Shown piece by piece: positions 30,344-38,954 of a stretch of 64,000 bases of DNA. A model generated the notes under the pieces. It ran no database searches and was not told where the DNA came from. It saw only the letters and a program-made list of their open reading frames with translations. This DNA is from Spirochaetota bacterium (lineage in GTDB: Bacteria > Spirochaetota > Spirochaetia > Treponematales > UBA12059). The first letter of the stretch is position 1. Every line of letters begins with the position of its first letter. The stretch spans positions 372,001-436,000 of the forward strand of contig JAKLDN010000003.1 in the NCBI GenBank assembly GCA_022703505.1, written 5' to 3'. The translations under genes and the position numbers were made by a program.

Positions 30344-31198
30344 TCAGCGGACTTTCACGAAGGTGCCCGTGCCGAATTCACGGTACGCCCGGTCGACCTC
30401 CTCCATCTCGTTCATGACCACAGGTCCCTTCCAGGCGATCGGCTCCCCCAGGGGTGCCCCGGTCAACAAGAGGAATCGCGCGCCCTGCGTCCCCGCCCGG
30501 AATCGTACGGAGTCGCCGTCCCGCAGCAATAGAACGCCCGGGTCCGGAGGGTTTAAGGCCCGTTGAGTTCCCACTTCCGCCAGGGCGCCCTCGAAGACGT
30601 GGACCAGGGCTTTCCGTCCTTCCGGAACCTCCGCGACGAAGACCGCTCCGGGATCCAGCTCCACGTCCAGGAATCCCGGGTGGCCCTGGATTCCGACGAC
30701 CGGCCCGGATGCTCCCCCGAACCGACCGGCCAGTACCCGTACCTTTCCGGCGAGGATGGGAACGATCGGTATTTCCCCGGGGGCGGCCTCCCGGTACTCC
30801 GGATCGACCATCTTGCCGGCCCGGGGCAGGTTCACCCAAAGCTGGAATCCCCGGAGCACGGCGGATTCCAGGGGCATCTCCTCGTGGATGACCCCGGAAC
30901 CCGCGGTCATCCACTGGAGGCACCCGGGACCGATCATGCACGCGCCGCCCAGGGAGTCGATCTGCCGGAGGAAGCCCGAGAGCATGTAGGTGACCGTGTC
31001 GATTCCCCGGTGGGGGTGGAGAGGGAAGCCCGCCGCATAATCGGCGGGTGACCGGGAGTAGACCTCGTCGAGGAGCAGGAAAGGATCGGTCAGGGTCTCG
31101 GTACCCAGGCCGAAGAGCCGGTGCACCGAGACGCCGGCGCCGTCGAGGGTGGTACGGGCTTTCAGGATCCGGTCAAGTTCGCGTACGGCCATCCGCAT
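30344..31198 (-). CDS. Pirin family protein (bicupin)
   Basis: 284 residues. The N-terminal cupin carries the metal ligands as HPHRGIDTVTYML and, further on, GVIHEEMP, giving the His-His-His-Glu set of pirins. The C-terminal pirin_C cupin starts near residue 180. Bacterial pirins include quercetin dioxygenase-like enzymes and redox-sensing regulators; the substrate is unknown. Two in-frame ATGs exist (31198 and 31192). A TATACT box (31215-31210, minus) sits 11 bases before the first. Divergent from the MobA-like gene with a 57-base spacer. Confidence 0.9.
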   Translation of the reverse strand: MRMAVRELDRILKARTTLDGAGVSVHRLFGLGTETLTDPFLLLDEVYSRSPADYAAGFPLHPHRGIDTVTYMLSGFLRQIDSLGGACMIGPGCLQWMTAGSGVIHEEMPLESAVLRGFQLWVNLPRAGKMVDPEYREAAPGEIPIVPILAGKVRVLAGRFGGASGPVVGIQGHPGFLDVELDPGAVFVAEVPEGRKALVHVFEGALAEVGTQRALNPPDPGVLLLRDGDSVRFRAGTQGARFLLLTGAPLGEPIAWKGPVVMNEMEEVDRAYREFGTGTFVKVR

Positions 31199-31209
31199 CC
31201 CCCGGAATC

Positions 31210-31249
31210 AGTATACTCCTTCCCGCCCCGGGGGGAAACAGGGTAGACT
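31210..31249. promoter_or_regulatory. Divergent short-leader promoters for pirin and mobA-like genes
   Basis: Minus: TATACT at 31215-31210, 11 bases before ATG 31198. Plus: TAGACT at 31244-31249, 6 bases before ATG 31256. The -35 regions are poor and fall inside the shared C/G runs. No Shine-Dalgarno sequence is possible for the plus gene. Confidence 0.5.
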
Positions 31250-31255
31250 CCGGGC

Positions 31256-31945
31256 ATGGAAGGAATCGAGCCGGAAGCCGTCCGCTCAGGGGTCCCCGAT
31301 AGCCACGCGCTAGGGCCTCGATTCCGCACGGCCGCGGTCCTGGCCGGAGGCGCCAGCGAGAGGATGGGCGGCAGGGACAAGCAATTCCTGGACGCCGGCG
31401 GCGAGCCCCTGGCCTTCCGCATACTGTCCCGCCTGTCTGCCGTATTCCCGGAGCTACTGGTCGTGACGAACCGGCCCGAAGGGTATCGGAATTTTCCGGG
31501 AACCGTCCGCGCGTTCCCGGACCGTGTGCGGGGTTTCGGCCCCCTCTCGGGTCTGCACGCGGCCTTGTCGGAATCCTCCTCGGCCTGGACTTACGTGGTT
31601 GCCTGTGATACCCCGGAATTCGATCCCCGGTGGGCCGCGGAGCTTTCGGAGGCCGTGCTCCGGGAGGAAGCGTCGGGCCGGGTGCCCCTGGCCGCGGCGG
31701 CCGCTTTCGGGGACCATCTGGAACCCTTTCACGCATTCTATTCCCGGGATCTCCTTCCTCCTATCGAGGCGTGTTTCGCGCGCGGCCCGGCTGCGGATAG
31801 GTCGTGTTCCATAGCCTCCGTGCTTCGGGGACATCCGCACATCCGGTTCCCGGAATCCCGGGTCAGGGCGATGTTCCCGGACTGGCGGCTTTTCCTCAAC
31901 ATCAACACCCCGGAAGACTGGGAATCGTACCGGGATCCCGAATAG
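31256..31945 (+). CDS. Nucleotidyltransferase of the MobA family
   Basis: 229 residues. The N-terminal nucleotide-binding signature is complete: AVLAGGASERMGGRDK. FGPLSGLHAAL and VVACDTPEFD, the metal-binding aspartate, follow. This is the pattern of molybdenum cofactor guanylyltransferase and close relatives. About 20 extra residues precede the signature. No other molybdenum cofactor gene is in the window, so the physiological nucleotide and acceptor are not certain. It starts 6 bases after a -10 box (leaderless type). Confidence 0.85.
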   Translation: MEGIEPEAVRSGVPDSHALGPRFRTAAVLAGGASERMGGRDKQFLDAGGEPLAFRILSRLSAVFPELLVVTNRPEGYRNFPGTVRAFPDRVRGFGPLSGLHAALSESSSAWTYVVACDTPEFDPRWAAELSEAVLREEASGRVPLAAAAAFGDHLEPFHAFYSRDLLPPIEACFARGPAADRSCSIASVLRGHPHIRFPESRVRAMFPDWRLFLNINTPEDWESYRDPE

Positions 31946-32033
31946 CCCAAGCGTACCGAATCGAAAGGAAGCCGCCGGGTACCTTTCGGATTCAGTCGGG
32001 GCGGATGCGAATTAGCATGGAAAAACGAGGCAC

Positions 32034-32039
32034 AATACT
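32034..32039 (+). promoter_or_regulatory. Probable -10 box of the histidine kinase gene
   Basis: AATACT at 32034-32039, with TTAGCA at 32012-32017 as a possible -35 (16-base spacer). It leaves a leader of about 55 bases to the preferred GTG start at 32102. Confidence 0.4.
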
Positions 32040-32101
32040 CGATACTGATTTCAGCCTCGGGGGTGTCGAGCCATACCGCCCCGGACCATGGGAGACTTCC
32101 G

Positions 32102-33745
32102 GTGACCTGGATTTCCGCCTCCGTGGATCTCGTCCTGAACCTTACGCTTCTGGTATCCCTCAGCATCCTTTCGGGGTTCATGGACAAGCGGCTGAAGAAG
32201 GAAACCCTACGCAGGGACCTCCTTCAAGGCGCCTTGTTCGCGGTGACCACGCTCGTCGGCATGTCCCGGCCTCTCGTGCTCGGACCCGGTTTGATCTTCG
32301 ACGGCCGTTCCGTGATGATAAGCCTGTGCGCCCTCTACTTCGGCCCCTCCGCGGCGGCCGTGGCGGCCGGAGCCTCCATAGCATATCGGGTTATACTGGG
32401 CGGCAGCGGGACCCTGATGGGGGTGGCCGTGGCCCTCTCGTCGGCCGTCATCGGCATCATCGCCCGGGCGCGTATCGATCCCGAGCATCGGCCGCCTTCC
32501 CCGACTCGGTTGTACGTCTTCGGCCTTGCCGTGCACGTCGCTATGCTGTGCATGACGGTCTTCGTGCCCGACAGGGGAGGCCTCCTGGTGCTCCGCAGGA
32601 TCGGCATTCCGATCATCGTTCTCTACCCCCTGGCGACCATCCTGGCCGGGAAGATCCTTTCGGATCATGTGGAGGCTCGGCGCGCCCTGGAAGCCCTAAG
32701 GGCCAGCGAGGAACGGTTCAAGCTCAGCATGGAGGCCTCGAACGACGGACTCTGGGACCTGGACGTCCGGACCGGCAGCGCTTATTACAATCCCGCATAC
32801 TTCCGCATCCTGGGATACGAGCCCGGGGACTTTCCCGCCCTGGGAAGCTCCTGGAGTTCCCTGGTCCACCCGGAAGATCGCGAGCGGGCCCTGGCGGGGA
32901 ACCGGAGCTGCATAGAGGAAGGCCGTGATTTCCTGGAGACGGAATTCCGCATGATCTCCAAGGACGGAGGGGTGCGCTGGATCTACTCCCGAGGAAAGGT
33001 CATCGCCCGGGATGCGTCCGGGCGGGCCCTGCGGATGGTCGGAACCCACGTGGACATCACGGACCGGAAACGGATCGAGGAGGAGCTGAAAAGGAACGTC
33101 GAGGAAAAGGAGATACTGCTGAGGGAGGTTCACCACAGGGTCAAGAACAACCTGAGCATCATCTCGAGCCTGCTGAACCTGCAATCGTCCATGATCAAGA
33201 CCCCCGAGCAGGCCCTGGCCGCCTTCCAGAACAGCAGGGAGCGCATCCAGGCCATGTCCCTGGTCCACGAGGAACTGTACAAGTCCATGGATTACTCCCG
33301 GGTCGACATGGAGGAATATGTCGGCAAGCTCCTGGCCCAGCTCGCCTTCGCGTACGGGGAGGATCGCGGAATCACCCTGACCCGGCGGATCCAGAACGTG
33401 GAACTGGACGTCTCCACCTCGATCCCCTGCGGCTTGATCCTGAACGAGCTCATCACGAACGCATACAAGTACGCGTTCCCCGAGGGTCGGGCGGGCACCA
33501 TCCTCATAGACCTCCGGATCACGCCGGAGGAGGTCGCCGAGATGCGGGTCGCGGATGACGGGATCGGTATGCCCGCCGGGATCGACCTTGAAACGTCCGA
33601 TTCCCTGGGGCTGACCCTGGTGCGGCTACTGGTCGACCAGCTTCGGGGCACTCTGCGCATGAGCACGGGAGACGGCACCGCCTTCACCATCCGATTCCCC
33701 GCCCATGAGGGATCCGCATCCGGCCCCGGAGGCGATCATGCTTGA
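32102..33745 (+). CDS. Sensor histidine kinase: LytS-type membrane domain, PAS, HisKA_2, HATPase
   Basis: About 547 residues from GTG 32102, preferred because GGAG lies 7 bases upstream and the first membrane helix begins at once; GTG 32063 is possible. Order: a 5-6 helix membrane domain of the LytS 5TMR type (GPGLIFDGRSVMISLCALYFG, then a glycine/alanine-rich segment), a PAS-PAC module from about residue 205 (FKLSMEASNDGLWDL, GTHVDITDRK), the HisKA_2 phosphoacceptor LLREVHHRVKNNL, and a HATPase domain with NELITNAYKYAFP and DDGIGMP. No response regulator is adjacent; the nearest is the sigma-54 type at 35258. Ligand unknown. Confidence 0.88.
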   Translation: MTWISASVDLVLNLTLLVSLSILSGFMDKRLKKETLRRDLLQGALFAVTTLVGMSRPLVLGPGLIFDGRSVMISLCALYFGPSAAAVAAGASIAYRVILGGSGTLMGVAVALSSAVIGIIARARIDPEHRPPSPTRLYVFGLAVHVAMLCMTVFVPDRGGLLVLRRIGIPIIVLYPLATILAGKILSDHVEARRALEALRASEERFKLSMEASNDGLWDLDVRTGSAYYNPAYFRILGYEPGDFPALGSSWSSLVHPEDRERALAGNRSCIEEGRDFLETEFRMISKDGGVRWIYSRGKVIARDASGRALRMVGTHVDITDRKRIEEELKRNVEEKEILLREVHHRVKNNLSIISSLLNLQSSMIKTPEQALAAFQNSRERIQAMSLVHEELYKSMDYSRVDMEEYVGKLLAQLAFAYGEDRGITLTRRIQNVELDVSTSIPCGLILNELITNAYKYAFPEGRAGTILIDLRITPEEVAEMRVADDGIGMPAGIDLETSDSLGLTLVRLLVDQLRGTLRMSTGDGTAFTIRFPAHEGSASGPGGDHA

Positions 33746-33811
33746 AGGGGAAATCCGGCGGCCGATAGTTAAGCCTGCCTTGTTCGCGGATCGTTACGCG
33801 GAAAACCGGGA

Positions 33812-34363
33812 CTAGTCTTCCTCGCCGAATACAGCCGCCTCGAAGCGGTGAAGTTCCGCGGTGGGATCCTTCCAGGCTCCCGCGGGAAGCCCCGCCTTCC
33901 TGCAAACCTGGGCCAGGAACTCGTCCCGGTCCCAGCCCCACTCCGTGGCCACCTGGGGCAGCAGGACCCCGGCGCGGAATCCCTGAACGATATAAAGGCC
34001 GTGAACGCCTATGACCACGTCCTCCACGGAGGCTAGGCGCTCCATGGGACCCAGGACGGAGATCTCGATCCGGACTCGGGGCCACTCCTCCCTGTCGAGG
34101 GACGGGAACCGCGGATCCTCAAAGGCCGCCGCCCGCGCCATGGAGCGTACGGTTTCGATCAGGGGACCCGAGGGGGTGAGCCTCCCGATGCAGCCGCGCA
34201 GATGTCCGCCGGCCGTCAGGGTCACGAAGGCCCCTCGGGGTACGGCCAAGGAGTCGGGAACGGCGGGCCATCGGGGCTCCCGTCCCTGGAGGCGGGATTC
34301 CACGGATTCCCGGGCGGTTTTCAGCAAGGTTTGCCGCTCCTCCTGGGATAGCTTGAAATTCAT
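33812..34363 (-). CDS. AMMECR1-domain protein (AmmeMemoRadiSam system protein A)
   Basis: 183 residues from ATG 34363. The frame continues upstream, but that is inside the Memo gene. It carries the AMMECR1 signature GAFVTLTAGGHLRGCIGRL and EDPRFPSL, then a long insert-free core to the end. The ATG overlaps the TGA of the upstream Memo gene (ATGA), so the two are made together. In other genomes proteins A and B come with a radical-SAM partner, probably forming an unknown modification system. No such partner is next to this pair. Confidence 0.88.
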   Translation of the reverse strand: MNFKLSQEERQTLLKTARESVESRLQGREPRWPAVPDSLAVPRGAFVTLTAGGHLRGCIGRLTPSGPLIETVRSMARAAAFEDPRFPSLDREEWPRVRIEISVLGPMERLASVEDVVIGVHGLYIVQGFRAGVLLPQVATEWGWDRDEFLAQVCRKAGLPAGAWKDPTAELHRFEAAVFGEED

Positions 34364-35196
34364 ACCCAGACTCCCCCGGCGTAGTACACGATCCGTTCCG
34401 CGGGTGTGGATCGCTTGGAACCGGAATCCGCGCGTTCCAGGAGCTTCCAGGTCCTGCCTCCCAGAAGGCGGGAACGCATCAAGGACGCCAGACATCCTAC
34501 GCCGCACATGTCCGGCGTCTCGCTTCTATATTCCTCGTACAGGGCTTCGTAGTCCCCGGAGGCGAGATACGAAAGAACCCTCTCGAAGCGCCGGGAGGCT
34601 TCCTCCGCGGAGGAGTGCCCGGCGAAGTTCGTAGATACCACGAAGAGAACCGATTCCCGGGAATCCGAGAAAACCAGGCTCAGGGCCTTGGCCAGGGATT
34701 CGACCGCGGAGGGCGAGGGCTTTCCCAGCAAGACGGGAACCACGGACGCCTTCGGGAAGAGGACCTGCAGGAAGGGCAGCTGGACCTCGATCCCGTGTTC
34801 CTCGAAATGGGGGATGTCGTTCTGTCGGAAGAGGGTGCCGCAGGACTCCAGCTCCTCAACGTAGGCCCGGTCGACCATCACGTCCCCCAGGGGGGTCTGG
34901 AAGACCTCGGCCTCGGGGAGCCAGACCGCGGATTCCTCCGCCCGGTGGTAGGGTGCCAGAAGCACGACCGCGGAGGGGACCCGGCGGGACGCCGCGGCCC
35001 AGGCCGCGGCCGCGACGGCTCCGGCGTATTCGAACGCCGCGTGGGGGGATAGGATCGCAGCGGCATCGCCCCGACCCGCGGCGGCCTTCCCGAGTTCGCC
35101 TTCCACGGCGGCCCGGAGGGCGTCCGGATCCTCGGGGTAGAAGATGCCGGAGACCACGGCTTCCCGAAGCTTGGCCGATCCGCTATTCTCGATCAT
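34360..35196 (-). CDS. Memo-family protein (AmmeMemoRadiSam system protein B)
   Basis: 278 residues. Memo fold related to class III extradiol dioxygenases. Seen: VSGIFYPEDPDALRAAV at the N-terminus, the metal-site histidines in LSPHAAFEYAGAVAA and FEEHGIEVQLPFLQVLFP, and STNFAGHSS near the end. The start ATG 35196 is 7 bases after a TATACT box, with TTGCGC 16 bases further up (leaderless type). First gene of the A/B pair; see the note on the missing radical-SAM partner. Confidence 0.88.
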   Translation of the reverse strand: MIENSGSAKLREAVVSGIFYPEDPDALRAAVEGELGKAAAGRGDAAAILSPHAAFEYAGAVAAAAWAAASRRVPSAVVLLAPYHRAEESAVWLPEAEVFQTPLGDVMVDRAYVEELESCGTLFRQNDIPHFEEHGIEVQLPFLQVLFPKASVVPVLLGKPSPSAVESLAKALSLVFSDSRESVLFVVSTNFAGHSSAEEASRRFERVLSYLASGDYEALYEEYRSETPDMCGVGCLASLMRSRLLGGRTWKLLERADSGSKRSTPAERIVYYAGGVWV

Positions 35197-35203
35197 GAGA
35201 ATA

Positions 35204-35231
35204 AGTATATGGCCGGAATTCCCGAGCGCAA
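35204..35231 (-). promoter_or_regulatory. Leaderless promoter of the Memo/AMMECR1 pair
   Basis: Minus strand: TTGCGC (35231-35226), 16-base spacer, TATACT (35209-35204), 7 bases, ATG 35196. Confidence 0.6.
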
Positions 35232-35257
35232 GTTCGGATCGGCATTAAGAGGGTGCC

Positions 35258-36595
35258 ATGCAGGTTCTTCTTGTGGACGACGAGCCGAATCTTCTCCGAT
35301 CCCTGGAAGGGTTCCTGAAGACCGAGGGAATCGGGTGCCACACGGCGCCGGAGGGACGGGCGGCTCAGACCATTCTCCAGGAAAGGACCGTCGACGCGGT
35401 GGTCCTGGATCTCAGGATGCCCGGCATGGACGGGATGACCCTGCTCCGCTGGATCAAGGAATCCGGTCCCGACGTCCCCGTCATCATGGCCTCCGCCCAC
35501 GGGGACGTGGGGGACGCCGTGCAGGCCATGAAGCTGGGAGCCTACGACTACCTGGTCAAGCCCTTCGATCCGGACGAGCTCGTTCTGCGTCTCCGGAAGG
35601 CCGTGCGAGAGCGTGCCCTGTCGAACGGCGCCGAGGCGGAGCGTCGGTCCACGGAGGAGCGGGTGGAACTCGTCGGTACCAGCCCCCCGATCCTGGAAGC
35701 CGTTCGATTGATCGAGAAAGCCGCCGTGACCCAGGCTACCATCCTCCTGACCGGGGAGAGCGGGACGGGCAAGGAGGTGGCGGCCCGCCTGGCCCATCAG
35801 GCTTCCCGGAGGTCCGGCCCCTTCATCGCCGTGAACCTGGGGGCAATACCGGACACCCTTCTGGAAAGCGAACTCTTCGGACACGAAAAAGGAGCCTTCA
35901 CGGGGGCGGACTCCCGGAAGCAGGGGCTCTTCGAGCTCGCCCAGGGGGGGACGTTGTTCCTGGACGAGATCGGGGAGCTCCCCCTGCAGCTCCAGGTCAA
36001 GCTCCTGCGGGCCTTGCAGGAGCGGAAGATCCAGCGCCTCGGGGGCGTACAGGGGATCCCCGTGGACGCCAGGATCGTGGCGGCCACGAACCGCGACCTG
36101 GAAGCCATGGTCCGGGAGGGACGGTTCCGGGAGGACCTGTACTACAGGATCAACGTCATCCGGATCGTCCTGCCCCCCCTCCGCGCCCGAACCGGGGACG
36201 TCGCCCTGCTGGCGGACTACTTTATCCGCAAGCTCTCCGGAGCCATGGGCCGTCGGGTGGACGGCCTGGCCCCGGAGGCGCGGGCCCTTCTGGAGGGCTA
36301 CAGATTTCCCGGCAACGTGCGGGAACTGCAGAACGCGGTGGAACGGGCCCTGATCCTCTCGGACAAGACGGTCCTGGAGGCGGGGGACTTCCAGTTCTTC
36401 GCCCCCTCGGCGCCGGGCGAGGATGCGGAGGACCTTCGGGATCCGGGAACGGGAACCCTCGCGGAGCTGGAGCGCAGGGCCATCCTGGCCGCCCTGGACC
36501 GGAACTCCGGGCGCAGGGAGCAGACGGCCCGGGAGCTGGGGATCACCCGCAGGACCCTGCTCACGAAGTTGAAGGAGTACGGAGTCTCGCCGTAG
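35258..36595 (+). CDS. Sigma-54-dependent response regulator (NtrC/AtoC family)
   Basis: 445 residues with the full three-domain plan. Receiver 1-120: acidic pocket DDE at 7-9, phosphoacceptor Asp51 in VLDLRMPGMDGM, Lys of YLVKPFDPDE. AAA+ domain: Walker A GESGTGKE, the sigma-54 contact loop GAFTGA, Walker B GGTLFLDEIGEL, and an arginine-finger region. C-terminal Fis-type helix-turn-helix (RREQTARELGITRRTLLTKL). All motifs are intact, so it should activate sigma-54 promoters on phosphorylation. AGAGGG precedes the start. Its stop codon abuts, with no spacer, the stop codon of the convergent glycyl-radical gene. The cognate kinase is not adjacent. Confidence 0.95.
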   Translation: MQVLLVDDEPNLLRSLEGFLKTEGIGCHTAPEGRAAQTILQERTVDAVVLDLRMPGMDGMTLLRWIKESGPDVPVIMASAHGDVGDAVQAMKLGAYDYLVKPFDPDELVLRLRKAVRERALSNGAEAERRSTEERVELVGTSPPILEAVRLIEKAAVTQATILLTGESGTGKEVAARLAHQASRRSGPFIAVNLGAIPDTLLESELFGHEKGAFTGADSRKQGLFELAQGGTLFLDEIGELPLQLQVKLLRALQERKIQRLGGVQGIPVDARIVAATNRDLEAMVREGRFREDLYYRINVIRIVLPPLRARTGDVALLADYFIRKLSGAMGRRVDGLAPEARALLEGYRFPGNVRELQNAVERALILSDKTVLEAGDFQFFAPSAPGEDAEDLRDPGTGTLAELERRAILAALDRNSGRREQTARELGITRRTLLTKLKEYGVSP

Positions 36596-38953
36596 CTAGA
36601 ATCCTTCCTGAGCAGTCCGGGCGATGATCTCCTCCTGGTGGTTGCGGTCCAGGTCCACGAAGTAATCCGAATATCCCGCCACCCGCACCAGGAGACCCCG
36701 GTGGGCCTCGGGGCGCTTCTGCGCGTCCCGTAGGGTGGCCTCGTCCACGACGTTGAACTGGACGTGATGACCCCCCATCCGGAAGTATCCCCGGACCAGG
36801 GAGGCCAGCTTGTCGATTCCCTCTTCCCCCGCCAGGGTGGCGGGAAGGAAGCGCTGGTTGAGCAGGGTTCCTCCCGTACGGGCCTGGTCGAGCTTTCCCA
36901 GGCTCTTCATGACCGCGGTGGGGCCGAAGCGGTCCGATCCGTGGGCCGGACTGGTGCCGTCGGACTCCGGTGCCCTCGCCGGCCTTCCGTCCGGAGTGGC
37001 GCCGGTCTTGAGGCCGAAGTAGATATGGCAGGTCGTGGAGAGCATGTCCACGTAATACCTTCCGCCCCGCCAGGATTTCCGGCCCTCGATCGTCTCGATG
37101 AGGGTGTCCAGGACCCGGACGGCCAGGGCGTCCGCGCGGTCGTCGTCGTTGCCGAACAGGGGGGTCTTGTTGCGGATCAGCAGCCGCAGGGCCTCGTGCC
37201 CCTTCCAGTCGTCCCGGAGTGCCGCGAGGAGCTCCGGGAACCCGAGGCTCCGGCCCTCGAAGACGTGGGTCCGGATGGCGGAGAGGCTGTCCGTGACGGT
37301 GCCCAGGCCCACGCACTGGATGTAATCGGTGTTGTACCGGGCACCCCCGCAGTAGTAGTCCTTCCCTGTCTGGATGCAGTCGTCGATATATACGGACAGG
37401 AAGGGGGCCGGGACGTTCTGTCCGTACATCCGGTCCAGGTCCTCGCTCACCTTGACCTTCCAGTCCACCACGTATTCGAGCTGGGCGCGGAAGGCGGTAT
37501 AGAGGTCCTCGAAATTCCGGAAGGACTCCGGCCTGCCCGTCGAGGGGCCTATCTTCCTGCCCGTGACGGGATCCGTGCCGTCGTTCAAGGCCAATTCCAG
37601 GATCTTCGGCACGTTCAGATAGCCGTGGAGAACGTAGGCCTCCTTCCCGAAGCAGCCCGTCTCGACACAGCCGCTGGTCCCGCCCTCCCGGGCGTCCGTC
37701 AGGCGTTTGCCCATGGCGGCCTGGGCCAGGACGACCTCGTCGGCGTTGAACAGGGACGGATACCCCGATCCGTTGCGGATCACCCGGCAGGCCTCCTTGA
37801 GCACCCGGTCCGGAGTCCGGGCCGACACCTGCACGTTCGCCTGGGGCTGGAGCAGCCGGAGTTCGTCCAGGACCTCCAGGAGTATCAGGCTTACTTCCGA
37901 GGAGCCGTCCCGGCCGTCCGGAGTGAGCCCGGCCAGGTTGATATTCGTGAAGTCGTTGTACGTTCCGCTCTCCGCGGCGGTGACTCCCACCTTCGGGGGC
38001 GCGGGGGTGTTGTTCACCTTGATCCAGAAACAGGACACCAGCTCCTTGGCGGATTCCCGGGTGAGCCGCCCCTCCGCCAGATCCTTCTCGTAGAACGGGG
38101 CCAGGTGCTGGTCCAGGTGGCCCGGGCTCATGGCGTCCCAGCCGTTGAGCTCCGTGATGGTGCCGAGGTGCACGAACCAGTAGGCCTGGAGGGCTTCCCG
38201 GAAGGTCCGGGGGGGCAGGGCGGGTACCCGGCGGCAGGTTTCGGCCACTGCCAGGAGATCCGCACGGCGGGAGGGATCCCGTTCGGATTCGGCCAGTTCC
38301 TCCGCCTTCTCGGCATGGCGTTCCGCGAACCGGATCGCGCCTTCGCAGACGATCGCCATGGCCGTGAGTTCCTCGGCTTTCGGACCGCTTTCCGGATCGG
38401 AGGGATCCAGGGCCGTCTTACGGGCCAGGATCCTCTCCCGGAATTCGGCCAGACCCGTCCGGTAGAGCTTGCCGTCCAGGGCCGTGTGGCCCGCGGCCCG
38501 CTGTTCCATGAACTCCGTGAAGAGCCCGGCTTCGTACAGGGCCTTCCATTCGGAGGGGATATCCGCGAAAGCCCGGTCCCGGATGGACCGGCCCCGCCAA
38601 TAGGGGATGATCTCGGTCCGATAGGTCTCGATCACGGAATCGTCCACGTCGTAGGAAGTCATGGGCCGGGTCCTCAGGACCTGCAGGTCCTCCACGGAAT
38701 GACAGGTCAGTTCAGGGTAGGTCGGGCAGGCCTTGGGTCGGGGCCCACGCTCCCCCACGATGAGCTCCCGGGGATCCAGGTAGACGGTCTTCCTCTCGCA
38801 GAGTCCCTTGAAAGCCAATGCCCGAAGTACGGGTACGCTGACCTTCCCTTCGTTGTTCCGGTAGACGTCCGTCAGTATACGGGCACGCTCCGCGGAGACG
38901 GAGGGGCGTGCGGTAAAGCTTTCCTCGCGCAGTTCCCGAATGCGTTCGCTCAT
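36596..38953 (-). CDS. hypD: Glycyl-radical enzyme, trans-4-hydroxy-L-proline dehydratase type
   Basis: 785 residues. ATG 38953 is preferred to the TTG at 38965, since GGAGG lies just upstream. Glycyl-radical loop RVAGYSD near the C-terminus; thiyl cysteine and base in GCVETG (Cys429, Glu431). Residues reported for HypD are found with identical spacing: SGTYNDF supplies the Ser, Asp and Phe (family 334, 339, 340), exactly 100 residues before the cysteine (434), and the tyrosine of GYLN is 16 after it (450). LSTTCHIYFG matches the Thr region. So dehydration of hydroxyproline to pyrroline-5-carboxylate is the best call over pyruvate formate-lyase. The proC gene often found nearby is absent here. 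Confidence 0.87.
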   Translation of the reverse strand: MSERIRELREESFTARPSVSAERARILTDVYRNNEGKVSVPVLRALAFKGLCERKTVYLDPRELIVGERGPRPKACPTYPELTCHSVEDLQVLRTRPMTSYDVDDSVIETYRTEIIPYWRGRSIRDRAFADIPSEWKALYEAGLFTEFMEQRAAGHTALDGKLYRTGLAEFRERILARKTALDPSDPESGPKAEELTAMAIVCEGAIRFAERHAEKAEELAESERDPSRRADLLAVAETCRRVPALPPRTFREALQAYWFVHLGTITELNGWDAMSPGHLDQHLAPFYEKDLAEGRLTRESAKELVSCFWIKVNNTPAPPKVGVTAAESGTYNDFTNINLAGLTPDGRDGSSEVSLILLEVLDELRLLQPQANVQVSARTPDRVLKEACRVIRNGSGYPSLFNADEVVLAQAAMGKRLTDAREGGTSGCVETGCFGKEAYVLHGYLNVPKILELALNDGTDPVTGRKIGPSTGRPESFRNFEDLYTAFRAQLEYVVDWKVKVSEDLDRMYGQNVPAPFLSVYIDDCIQTGKDYYCGGARYNTDYIQCVGLGTVTDSLSAIRTHVFEGRSLGFPELLAALRDDWKGHEALRLLIRNKTPLFGNDDDRADALAVRVLDTLIETIEGRKSWRGGRYYVDMLSTTCHIYFGLKTGATPDGRPARAPESDGTSPAHGSDRFGPTAVMKSLGKLDQARTGGTLLNQRFLPATLAGEEGIDKLASLVRGYFRMGGHHVQFNVVDEATLRDAQKRPEAHRGLLVRVAGYSDYFVDLDRNHQEEIIARTAQEGF

Positions 38954-38954
38954 G

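Noticed and set aside
33746-33811. A terminator between the histidine kinase and AMMECR1 genes
   Set aside because: Only imperfect short stems (TTCGCGG against CGCGGAA type) could be drawn and no U-run is present.
35258-36595. The sigma-54 regulator as regulator of the dehydratase operon
   Set aside because: No -24/-12 type promoter (GG-N10-GC) was seen ahead of the operon; a sigma-70 promoter with a GntR-type palindrome fits better.
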